Shown here one piece after another: positions 1-5,221 of a stretch of DNA of 5,221 nucleotides. The stretch spans positions 1 through 5,221 of the forward strand of contig JALRDT010000041.1 in NCBI GenBank assembly GCA_023262125.1, in the 5' to 3' direction. This DNA comes from Candidatus Nanopelagicaceae bacterium (lineage in GTDB: Bacteria > Actinomycetota > Actinomycetes > Nanopelagicales > Nanopelagicaceae). The stretch's first letter is position 1. Each line of letters begins with the position of its first letter. The notes under the pieces were generated by a model. That model ran no database searches. It was not told the origin of the DNA and saw nothing but the letters and a program-made list of their open reading frames with translations. The translations under genes and the position numbers were made by a program.

Positions 1-591
1 AATGGTGTTTATTGGTTCTTTGGCCAGGAATATCGTGAAAACAATCATTTCCAATTTGATCGACCATTGTTGCCTTTATTTACAGATTCAAAGGCAACCA
101 AAATGGCTTGTGTCTCCCAACAAATTTCCGATATTGAATCAAGGGCTTGGGTTCATCACATACCGCGATTGATGGTCTTGAGTAATTTAGCTTTACTTAG
201 CGGTGTTAAGCCACAGGAGTTCCTAGATTGGATGCGCGAAGTATTTATTGATGCCGCAGATTGGGTGATGGTGCCAAATGTAATTGGAATGGGAATGCAT
301 TCTGATGGCGGCCAAATGATGACTAAGCCTTATGTATCAGGCGGTTCCTACATTTCAAAGATGGGCAACTTTTGCAAAGGTTGTGCATACGATCCAAAGT
401 TACGAACTGGCGAAACCGCCTGCCCATTTACCAACCTCTATTGGAATTTCTTATCCGATCATGAGGCGGAATTCACAAAAAATCATAGAATGTTTCAGCA
501 GATGAGCGGGTTGAAGAGATTGAAAGATTTGGCTGAGTTAAGAATTGAGAGCAAGCGGATTCTTGATGGACTTTCGCGGGGGCAGATTTGA
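1..591 (+). CDS. FeS-BCP cryptochrome/photolyase-related protein, C-terminal part
   Basis: The reading frame is open from the first base, so the 5' part lies outside the window; 196 C-terminal residues and a TGA stop are present. The sequence matches the C-terminal FAD-binding, Fe-S domain of bacterial (6-4) photolyases (PhrB/CryB type, COG3046). These use light and FAD to reverse UV pyrimidine lesions or act as photoreceptors. Four cysteines lie at codons starting at 109, 373, 382 and 421, giving spacings of 88, 3 and 13 residues, the same as the 4Fe-4S ligands C350, C438, C441 and C454 that I recall for Agrobacterium PhrB. The HHIPRLM motif (154-174) places two histidines at the H365/H366 positions, and tyrosines at 331 and 349 correspond to Y424/Y430. 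DGGQMMTKPY and ACPFTNLYW are further family signatures. The repair versus signalling role cannot be told from this part. It is followed directly by the overlapping hydrolase gene. Confidence 0.93.
   Translation, partial: NGVYWFFGQEYRENNHFQFDRPLLPLFTDSKATKMACVSQQISDIESRAWVHHIPRLMVLSNLALLSGVKPQEFLDWMREVFIDAADWVMVPNVIGMGMHSDGGQMMTKPYVSGGSYISKMGNFCKGCAYDPKLRTGETACPFTNLYWNFLSDHEAEFTKNHRMFQQMSGLKRLKDLAELRIESKRILDGLSRGQI
578..582 (+). promoter_or_regulatory. Ribosome binding site for the hydrolase gene
   Basis: A GGGGG run inside the photolyase 3' end sits 5 nt upstream of the TTG at 588. It is the only purine-rich Shine-Dalgarno-like site near this start and supports choosing TTG 588. The hydrolase frame has a stop at 564-566 and no ATG until codon 55, so no better start exists. 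Confidence 0.45.
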
Positions 592-1391
592 ATAACTTAA
601 ATATCCAACGTTACGGAAAAGGGCCAATTAAATTGGTTGCAATCCATGGCTTGGGATCAGCTAGTACTGCATGGGATTTAGTTAGCCCACAACTTTCAGA
701 GCGCTTTGAATTTATAACTCTAGATTTACCTGGCCACGGCAACGCCTTTATGTTGGCCAATAAATCTATGAATCCAGTACGAATCTCAAAGATTATTGTT
801 GAAGAATTGCATGCAATTGGAATAGAAAAGTTCCACTTGATTGGTAATTCACTTGGTGGCTGGATTGCACTTGAAATGGCAGCAGCATTTCCTGAGCATG
901 TTTTATCTGTAACTGGAGTAGCGCCAGCTGGGCTTTGGTTAAAGCCAAAAACACACCGCAATGGTGAATTAGCAGTTAGTCGAATTATGGCTCGTGCAAC
1001 TTATCGATTTGCGGGTGTGATTTCTCATTTTAAATTTATGCGTGCAATTGGATTCAAATTAGTTAGCCCGCAATGGGAGAAATTCTCACCCGAAACTTGT
1101 GCCAAAGCTGCAGTGGCTATGGGTGGCGCATCTGGGTATTACTCGCTTTGGGATGCGTTTCTTGGCAATCGATTTGATAAGCAAATATCTGAAAAAATTC
1201 CAGTAACAATTATCTTTGGCGATACAGATTTCACATTGCCTGCTGAAAATAGCCAAGAGAAATCACTTGCACCAAAGCATTCTCGTTGGGTAACCCTACC
1301 GCAATCGGGTCATGCACCTATGTGGGATCAAGTGGATGCGGTAGCACGTGAAACTATACTTACAGTAAATTCGGTTATTGATTCCAAATAA
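588..1391 (+). CDS. Alpha/beta-fold hydrolase
   Basis: A 267-residue cytoplasmic alpha/beta hydrolase of normal family length, with no signal peptide. Visible elements: the oxyanion-hole motif HGLGS (residues 20-24), the second-strand motif LDLPGHG (45-51), the nucleophile elbow GNSLGG with Ser88 (86-91), a cap region at about 112-205, the acid in GDTDFTLP (probably Asp214), and the catalytic His242 in SGHAPMWD. The triad Ser88-Asp214-His242 is therefore complete. Such enzymes cleave esters, lactones or C-C bonds; the substrate cannot be told from sequence. The TTG start overlaps the photolyase stop (TTGA, 588-591), so both are probably on one mRNA with coupled translation, which links its expression to the photolyase. 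Its 3' end overlaps the convergent SOUL gene by 17 bp. Confidence 0.9.
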   Translation: MNNLNIQRYGKGPIKLVAIHGLGSASTAWDLVSPQLSERFEFITLDLPGHGNAFMLANKSMNPVRISKIIVEELHAIGIEKFHLIGNSLGGWIALEMAAAFPEHVLSVTGVAPAGLWLKPKTHRNGELAVSRIMARATYRFAGVISHFKFMRAIGFKLVSPQWEKFSPETCAKAAVAMGGASGYYSLWDAFLGNRFDKQISEKIPVTIIFGDTDFTLPAENSQEKSLAPKHSRWVTLPQSGHAPMWDQVDAVARETILTVNSVIDSK

Positions 1392-1875
1392 TCGGTTGAA
1401 TTAATTCGTTGTGACGGATAATTCCTGGTTTCCAGGGCGGATCAAATCTAGCAATTCTTAACTGACCAGATCTTTGAATACTCTTATCTTTCAAATACCT
1501 TAGCAATTTCTCTTCGTACTTCTTAATACGATTTTTATTTGTAGTGCCATTAAATTTAATTGCAGCACAGATTTCTTCGTTTTCGCCACGAAGCTTTACA
1601 TTATTTGCAGGAGCTGGCATATCTGAAAGTTTTGATCCATGTGGCATAACAAAACTAACTTGCCAACTTTCTGGACTCTTCTCTTCAACTATTACTGGCG
1701 CGGTCATAGAAATATTATTACTAAAAATATAATTAGCTAATGGACGAAAGCCTAAACTTGACGCTTTATCGTAATCTTCATTAATAATTACATCTGCTGC
1801 TATGTAAGGTAAATAGCGTCTAATTTCGATGCCATCATTAATTTGAATTACTTCATATTTCTGGCGTTCTGTCAT
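1375..1875 (-). CDS. SOUL-family heme-binding protein
   Basis: A 166-residue soluble protein of the SOUL/HEBP family (PF04832), which binds heme or free porphyrins. Motifs in order: YEVIQINDGIEIRRYLPYIAA near the N-terminus (7-27, shown by the conserved IEIRRY-P), the core FRPLANYIFSNN followed by SMTAPV (43-61), SFVMP (74-78), CAAIKFNG (103-110), and the C-terminal ARFDPPWKP...RHNEL (142-158). No signal peptide is seen, so a cytoplasmic place is likely. No single heme-ligating residue is conserved across the family, so binding cannot be proven from sequence. The ATG (1873-1875) overlaps the stop of the upstream SDR-DUF2867 gene as ATGA, so it is second in a two-gene operon. Upstream there is only an A-rich stretch and no strong Shine-Dalgarno, in line with translational coupling. 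Plausible job: buffering or moving tetrapyrroles that would otherwise act as photosensitisers (inference). Confidence 0.9.
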   Translation of the reverse strand: MTERQKYEVIQINDGIEIRRYLPYIAADVIINEDYDKASSLGFRPLANYIFSNNISMTAPVIVEEKSPESWQVSFVMPHGSKLSDMPAPANNVKLRGENEEICAAIKFNGTTNKNRIKKYEEKLLRYLKDKSIQRSGQLRIARFDPPWKPGIIRHNELIQPIIWNQ

Positions 1876-3338
1876 TTTTTGCTTTCTTTAGCTGCTATTT
1901 TGCAAATATTTCGTAGCATCGTAGGGAATAACAATGTATGGAAAGGAGATATTCCCCGCCAATAAAGTTGGCCACCAAGTCCTCGTGGTTGGAAAGTTGC
2001 TACTTGCGTAGCTTTTGTTCTTCCATTCTCCTCTTCCAAAGTAAATTCAAGCCAAGCTTTGCCGGGCAGAATCATCTCTGCATAAAGTCGGAGTTTCTTG
2101 CCTTCTTCGTACTCCTCTACTCGCCAAAAATCTAAACTATCGCCGACGCGAAGCTTGTATGGATCACGGCGACCGCGACGAAGTCCTACGCCGCCAAAGA
2201 TTCGATCTAAAATACCGCGCAGATACCAGAGCCAATCAGAGCCATACCAACCATTTTCGCCGCCGATACGTTCGATGCAAGCCCATACATTTTCAATTGG
2301 TGCATCGGAATATTGAACTCGCACATCTTTAAATTCAGTAGCACCTGCCCAAGATGGATCTCCTTGAGCTTTCTGCCAAGGCGCAGTTGGAGATGTTGCA
2401 TCTGACCATCGAGTTTCAATTTTGTTATTACTGACCATTTCAAGTGCCAATTCGATAGCAGTATTAATTGGTGTTAGCCCTGCATCAGGTTTTGGAATCA
2501 ATTTATCAATAGATTTCTCTGGATCAACAACCACTTCGCTGATTAATGATTCGACTAATGGCCGAGCTAAAGTAGTTGGAACTGGAGTTACGAATCCAAT
2601 CCATAAACTAGATAGCGATGGAGTTAATACTGGAACTTTAATCACGATTCGTTTACGTAAACCAGCAATCGCAGCAAATTTCTGCATCATGATTTCATAA
2701 GATGCAACTTCTGGACCACCGATGTCATAAACACCGGAAACCGCTTTAGGCAATTCGATGCTCTTGCTTAAGTAATAAAGCACATCTCTAATGGCAATTG
2801 GTTGAGTGCGATTCTTTACCCATTTAGGTGTAGTCATAATTGGCAAGCGATGCGTTAAATGGCGCAACATTTCAAATGATGCTGAACCCGATCCAATGAT
2901 AATTCCAGCTCTTAATTCCAGAACTGGTACACCGTGTTTCGCTAATTCGATTCCAGTTTCAGTGCGCGATTGTAAATGTCTACTGGTCTTCTTATCGTTC
3001 GCGATTCCACCAAGGTAAACAATCTGTTTTATATTTGCATCTGCCGCTGCACTGCCAAAAGTTGCCGCCATCTCTCTTTCGATTTGATCAAATTGGGTTG
3101 CGCTATTTATCGAATGCAATAAATAGAAAGCGACATCAATACCATCAAGTGCACCGCGAATAGCCTGATAATCACTTACATTTCCAACTGAAATTTCTAC
3201 GGAATTGGCCCAAGAATATTGCGCTACTTTCTTCTCATCACGAACAAAGACTCTTACTTGATATCCCTGCTCAAGTAGATTGCGCACTAATCTGCCGCCA
3301 ACATACCCAGTTGCACCTGTGACCAGAATTCGCTTCAT
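1872..3338 (-). CDS. SDR-family NAD(P)-binding protein with C-terminal DUF2867 domain
   Basis: A 488-residue two-domain protein. Residues 1 to about 300 form an atypical/extended SDR Rossmann domain: the dinucleotide motif TGATGYVGG (7-15, GxxGxxG), the basic FVRDEKK at 31-37 that would suit NADP(H), AFYLLHSI (70-77), IVYLGGIA (106-113) and LELRAGIIIGSGSASFE (140-156). Residues from about 335 to 480 are a DUF2867 domain, with the hallmarks GGENGWYGSDWLWYLRG (359-375), FGGVGLRRGRRD (381-392), GDSLDFWRVEEY (399-410), ILPGKAWLEF (423-432) and FQPRGLGGQLYWRGISPFH (449-467). This fusion is a known bacterial architecture of unproven substrate. The classical Tyr-x-x-x-Lys pair is not apparent, as in other NmrA-like or epimerase-like members, so it could be a sensor or a reductase. 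First gene of the operon with SOUL; divergent from tspO across 40 bp. Confidence 0.93.
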   Translation of the reverse strand: MKRILVTGATGYVGGRLVRNLLEQGYQVRVFVRDEKKVAQYSWANSVEISVGNVSDYQAIRGALDGIDVAFYLLHSINSATQFDQIEREMAATFGSAAADANIKQIVYLGGIANDKKTSRHLQSRTETGIELAKHGVPVLELRAGIIIGSGSASFEMLRHLTHRLPIMTTPKWVKNRTQPIAIRDVLYYLSKSIELPKAVSGVYDIGGPEVASYEIMMQKFAAIAGLRKRIVIKVPVLTPSLSSLWIGFVTPVPTTLARPLVESLISEVVVDPEKSIDKLIPKPDAGLTPINTAIELALEMVSNNKIETRWSDATSPTAPWQKAQGDPSWAGATEFKDVRVQYSDAPIENVWACIERIGGENGWYGSDWLWYLRGILDRIFGGVGLRRGRRDPYKLRVGDSLDFWRVEEYEEGKKLRLYAEMILPGKAWLEFTLEEENGRTKATQVATFQPRGLGGQLYWRGISPFHTLLFPTMLRNICKIAAKESKK

Positions 3339-3378
3339 ATTGGTAGTTAAAGTACTTTAAATAGTTGATACTTTCCAT
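3339..3378. promoter_or_regulatory. Divergent promoter region with a 14-bp palindromic operator candidate
   Basis: This 40-bp gap separates the divergent SDR-DUF2867 and tspO genes. It contains the perfect palindrome TTAAAGTACTTTAA (3347-3360), which extends to 20 bp (3344-3363) with one mismatched pair. On the - strand a possible promoter is TGGAAA (3372-3377) and TACTTT (3349-3354) with 17-bp spacing; its -10 lies inside the palindrome and transcription would begin almost at the ATG. On the + strand GATACT (3367-3372) ends 6 nt before the GTG of tspO, which would give a leaderless mRNA; no good -35 is seen. A regulator bound at the palindrome could control both directions. Promoter calls are by eye and tentative; the palindrome itself is certain. 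Confidence 0.5.
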
Positions 3379-3846
3379 GTGGACTTCAAAGTTTTAGCAT
3401 CTGGAATAGGCGTAGCTCTGGTCCTTATCTATGCATTTGGATCTGGCATTTGGGTCAACACCTCACCTGGTTGGTATACCTCGCTAAATCAACCCCTCTG
3501 GCAACCACCTGACTTTATTTTCGGTTTGATTTGGCCATATAACTTCTTTGTAATTGCCTTTGCCTCAATTCAAATTGCTCAAAAACAGAGCCGCTTAACC
3601 ACAATATTTTGGTTAGTTACTTTGGCGCTTTCTATCACTGCAGCGCTAATTTGGGCCTATCAATTTTATGTTCCACATAATTTGAATTTAGCTTCATATG
3701 CGTTGCTTACCACTGCGTTATTAACTCTGCCACTTACCTTTTTGGCATATAAAACATCTTGGAAAATTGGTGTGCTCTTTACTCCATATCAATTATGGGT
3801 AATTACCGCTGCGACTTTATCCTTCAGTTACGCTGCTCGAAATTAA
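3379..3846 (+). CDS. tspO: TspO/MBR family protein (tryptophan-rich sensory membrane protein)
   Basis: A 155-residue integral membrane protein matching TspO/CrtK, which binds porphyrins and in Rhodobacter modulates pigment gene expression with light and oxygen. Five hydrophobic segments are visible at about 4-22, 46-67, 75-95, 104-124 and 129-150, the usual TspO topology. Signatures: SLNQPLWQPPDFIFG (35-49) with the W-x-PP motif after the first helix, GLIWPYNF (49-56), and TPYQLW (135-140) in the last helix. The usual C-terminal LN pair in helix five reads LS here. The GTG start is chosen because the overlapping ATG at 3377 is out of frame and reaches a stop after six codons, while the tspO frame has a stop at 3358-3360. 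No Shine-Dalgarno is seen. It is a single gene with a divergent SDR/SOUL operon on one side and a convergent SDR on the other; proximity to a heme-binding SOUL gene fits a tetrapyrrole-related role. Confidence 0.9.
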   Translation: MDFKVLASGIGVALVLIYAFGSGIWVNTSPGWYTSLNQPLWQPPDFIFGLIWPYNFFVIAFASIQIAQKQSRLTTIFWLVTLALSITAALIWAYQFYVPHNLNLASYALLTTALLTLPLTFLAYKTSWKIGVLFTPYQLWVITAATLSFSYAARN

Positions 3847-3861
3847 TTAGCAAAATTAATT
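3841..3861. repeat. AT-only inverted repeat at a convergent gene end
   Basis: AATTAATT (3841-3848) and AATTAATT (3854-3861) can pair as an 8-bp stem with a 5-nt loop. It spans the 13-bp gap between tspO and the convergent SDR and includes bases of both stop codons. The stem has no G or C and no clear U-tract on either side, so it is a poor fit to a Rho-independent terminator; it may still act as a weak bidirectional stop, or be chance in AT-rich DNA. Confidence 0.3.
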
Positions 3862-4561
3862 ACCAGGGAACTATTTCGTTATCTTCCCAAAGTAGACCAG
3901 TTTGAGTTGTGCCCGCAATCAATTCACGAGTTGCAAGCCAAACTGCAGTCGCCGCACCTTCAGCTGCAGAACGTGGCGCATTTTCGCCACCCATATCAGT
4001 TCTTGAATGATTAGGGCAGATTGCATCAGCCCAAAGTCCGCGAGAACCATGTCCGGTCTCATGAGCTAAATTTCTAACTAATGCATTTACGCCAGCTTTA
4101 GAAATTCGATACGGAGCAAGCCCACCCGCATTTCCAGGTCCTGACATTCTGCCTAAACAAGCACTATAAATAATGATTCGACCATTTCTAGCATCTGCCA
4201 TCTTTGATCCGACTTCATTAACAATAGTAAAAACAGAATCTAAATTGATGGTCATTACTCGACGCCATTCATCATCTGATGTTTTTAGTGTTTTTGCCAA
4301 ACGATCTGACATTACGCCGTGTGCCAACATCAAAATTTCTGGAATTCCGTACTTATCCACTGCTGCTTTAAAAACATTTCGGGTTGCCGCGATATCTGAT
4401 AGCTCTACAAATTCAATTGGTGAATTTAATTCGCTGCCAGCTTGGCGCAGCCGCTCCGTATCGCGCGCAAAGAGCACCACTTCATGCCCCAGCTCTTTAA
4501 GCGCCTTAGCGCTCTCAAAACCCAAACCGCGCGATCCACCAGTTACAAATGCCAATGCCAT
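3860..4561 (-). CDS. Classical short-chain dehydrogenase/reductase
   Basis: A 233-residue classical SDR, a cytosolic NAD(P)(H)-dependent oxidoreductase of carbonyl or alcohol groups. The coenzyme motif is TGGSRGLG (7-14); Arg33 after the second strand (FARD) suggests NADP(H). MLAHGV (78-83) replaces the usual NNAG. INLDSVF (105-111) carries the structural Asn. The catalytic YRISK (151-155) supplies Tyr151 and Lys155. The serine segment reads IYSACLGRMSG (131-141): compared with the usual SSxxG, Ser sits one residue early and Ala occupies the expected catalytic position. The C-terminal TGLLWEDNEIVPW resembles the G-x-F-x-D-x-x-x-IPW tail of carbonyl-reductase-like SDRs. No substrate can be assigned. 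The gene converges on tspO 13 bp away and is divergent from the DUF393 gene across 64 bp. The ATG at 4559-4561 starts immediately before the Rossmann first strand, as expected. Confidence 0.92.
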   Translation of the reverse strand: MALAFVTGGSRGLGFESAKALKELGHEVVLFARDTERLRQAGSELNSPIEFVELSDIAATRNVFKAAVDKYGIPEILMLAHGVMSDRLAKTLKTSDDEWRRVMTINLDSVFTIVNEVGSKMADARNGRIIIYSACLGRMSGPGNAGGLAPYRISKAGVNALVRNLAHETGHGSRGLWADAICPNHSRTDMGGENAPRSAAEGAATAVWLATRELIAGTTQTGLLWEDNEIVPW

Positions 4562-4625
4562 AGACCCATCTAAGCAGTTTTATCCCAAATTAAAAGATAC
4601 GGGGAAGATACGAGATGATTAAGTC
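4562..4625. promoter_or_regulatory. Divergent intergenic region with an AAGATACG direct repeat
   Basis: This 64-bp gap must hold the promoters of the - strand SDR and the + strand DUF393 gene. AAGATACG occurs twice, at 4594-4601 and 4605-4612, with an 11-bp period, about one helical turn, as expected for a tandem binding site. On the + strand GATGAT (4614-4619) ends 6 nt before the ATG at 4626 and could be a -10 of a leaderless transcript; on the - strand TTAGAT ends 6 nt before the SDR ATG. Both -10 matches are weak and no convincing -35 accompanies them. Confidence 0.35.
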
Positions 4626-4973
4626 ATGATGTGCACCGTTATCTACGATGGCGAATGTGACTTCTGCCGTTCATGTGTAGCTTGGGTTAAAGCGCGGGCT
4701 GAAATCAATGCGATTGCCAATCAGGAAATAAATCCTGCAGAGTTTGGAATTACCCGCGAACAATGTGAAAAATCAGTAGTCGTTGTTGCTGATAAAACTT
4801 ATTTTGCTGCTAAAGCGGTCGCGGTACTTTTAGATAAATCTGGGAATAAAACTTTAGCTAAATTACTCAGACTATCTGGCAAGTTAGGTGAACTTGGCTA
4901 TAAATACGTAGCAGAAAATCGAAATGGTTTTTTGGTCGCAGTTTTACACTGGTTAATAAAGAAAACAACTTAG
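4626..4973 (+). CDS. DCC-family thiol-disulfide oxidoreductase-like protein (DUF393)
   Basis: A 115-residue protein of the DCC/DUF393 family (PF04134), small thioredoxin-like proteins with a proposed thiol-disulfide role. The defining N-terminal motif is YDGECDFCRSC: Asp8, Cys11 and Cys14 form DxxCxxC, and a third cysteine (Cys17) follows at the same interval. Further family features are the central SVVVVADKTYFAAKAVAVLL (50-69), a strand followed by the helix with the conserved substrate-side pattern, and YKYVAENRN (92-100), matching the conserved Y-x-x-x-A-x-NR near the C-terminus. No signal peptide or membrane anchor is obvious. Two adjacent ATG codons (4626 and 4629) could each start translation; the motif position does not decide between them. 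There is no strong Shine-Dalgarno. It is divergent from the SDR and is followed after 66 bp by a P450 gene that appears to have its own promoter. Confidence 0.88.
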   Translation: MMCTVIYDGECDFCRSCVAWVKARAEINAIANQEINPAEFGITREQCEKSVVVVADKTYFAAKAVAVLLDKSGNKTLAKLLRLSGKLGELGYKYVAENRNGFLVAVLHWLIKKTT

Positions 4974-5004
4974 ATTTAGAAAAGCAAAATTATTTCGTAG
5001 AATC

Positions 5005-5033
5005 TTGTTTACGGCTGCTTGTCCAATTAGAGT
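5005..5033 (+). promoter_or_regulatory. Promoter of a probable leaderless P450 transcript
   Basis: TTGTTT (5005-5010) and TAGAGT (5028-5033) are separated by 17 bp. The -10 box fits the actinobacterial TAnnnT pattern and ends 6 nt before the ATG at 5040, so transcription would begin at or next to the start codon. No Shine-Dalgarno precedes the ATG, in agreement with a leaderless mRNA. The remaining gap bases after the DUF393 stop contain no hairpin that I can see. Confidence 0.55.
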
Positions 5034-5039
5034 AGTCGC

Positions 5040-5221
5040 ATGTCTATTTACAACCCAGAAACTAAGAACATAATCACTGGGCATAAAGCGCTACGTGAAG
5101 CACTTCGCGATACCGAGACATATTCTTCTGATTTACAAGGCGATGCAGATGTCCGTGACTATCGCCAACTTCCACTGGAAGTCGATCCACCACGACATCA
5201 CTTATACAGAGCGGCGTTAGC
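5040..5221 (+). CDS. Cytochrome P450, N-terminal fragment
   Basis: An ATG opens a frame that runs without stop to the window end, giving 60 complete codons. The protein begins MSIYNPETKNIITGHKALRE and continues to LPLEVDPPRHHLYRAAL. The last segment matches the helix B'-C region of soluble bacterial P450s (usual form LPLxxDPPEHTRYRxLL). In it the His of DPPxH and the Arg four residues later normally contact a heme propionate, and both are present (HHLYR). The heme-thiolate Cys loop, the ExxR motif and the I-helix lie beyond the window, so family and substrate cannot be assigned and intactness is unknown. No membrane anchor is present, so a soluble class I enzyme needing ferredoxin partners is expected. 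The start is supported by the promoter placed 6 nt upstream and by the usual distance of the DPPxH motif from the N-terminus. Confidence 0.83.
   Translation, partial: MSIYNPETKNIITGHKALREALRDTETYSSDLQGDADVRDYRQLPLEVDPPRHHLYRAAL

Noticed and set aside
611..961. 116-codon - strand open frame opposite the hydrolase
   Set aside because: The hydrolase on the other strand has a full catalytic triad; this frame has no domain features.
678..1069. Repeated TTAGTTAGCCC at 678-688 and 1059-1069
   Set aside because: Both copies encode the same short LVSP stretch within the hydrolase in the same frame; likely chance rather than a functional repeat.
2422..2700. 92-codon + strand open frame opposite the SDR-DUF2867 gene
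   Set aside because: Antisense shadow of a well-supported gene; no start signal or recognisable motif.
3377..3397. ATG at 3377 as the tspO start
   Set aside because: It is out of frame with the TspO protein and meets a stop after six codons; GTG at 3379 is the in-frame start.
4173..4622. 149-codon + strand open frame
   Set aside because: It lies antisense within a clear SDR gene with intact motifs; the translation shows no family pattern and is rich in Ser/Thr as expected of a shadow frame.
4974..5004. Terminator after the DUF393 gene
   Set aside because: No stem-loop with a following T-run could be found; the segment is just AT-rich.

Overview
This looks like chromosomal DNA of a small-genome, AT-rich actinobacterium. 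The best guess is a freshwater planktonic lineage such as the Nanopelagicales (acI). The guess rests on modest GC content by eye, very tight gene packing (13-66 bp gaps, stop/start overlaps), TTG and GTG starts, few Shine-Dalgarno sites, and one good -35/-10 placed so that the mRNA would start at the AUG (leaderless). No rRNA or other taxonomic marker is present, so this is inference.

Layout. Left block, + strand: the C-terminal part of an iron-sulfur bacterial cryptochrome/photolyase (1-591) overlaps the TTG start of an alpha/beta hydrolase (588-1391). Next, on the - strand, is a two-gene operon read leftward from 3338: an NAD(P)-binding SDR fused to a DUF2867 domain (1872-3338), coupled by an ATGA overlap to a SOUL-family heme-binding protein (1375-1875). 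Its 3' end overlaps the hydrolase by 17 bp. Divergent from this operon, across 40 bp that hold a perfect 14-bp palindrome, is a TspO/MBR membrane protein (3379-3846). It converges on a classical SDR (3860-4561, - strand). That SDR diverges from a DCC-type (DUF393) thiol-disulfide protein (4626-4973). The window ends in the first 60 codons of a cytochrome P450 (5040 onward).

How the genes may work together. Photolyase, SOUL (heme), TspO (porphyrin) and the redox proteins suggest a light and photo-oxidative stress neighbourhood: repair of UV lesions, handling of tetrapyrrole photosensitisers, and redox or lipid modification. Each family assignment is well supported by motifs; the shared role is inference. 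No tRNA, rRNA, CRISPR array, insertion sequence or phage gene is visible. I see no clearly new biological system. The most informative signals are the palindrome in the divergent SDR-DUF2867/tspO promoter region, the shifted active-site serine in the second SDR, and an 11-bp-spaced direct repeat upstream of the DUF393 gene.
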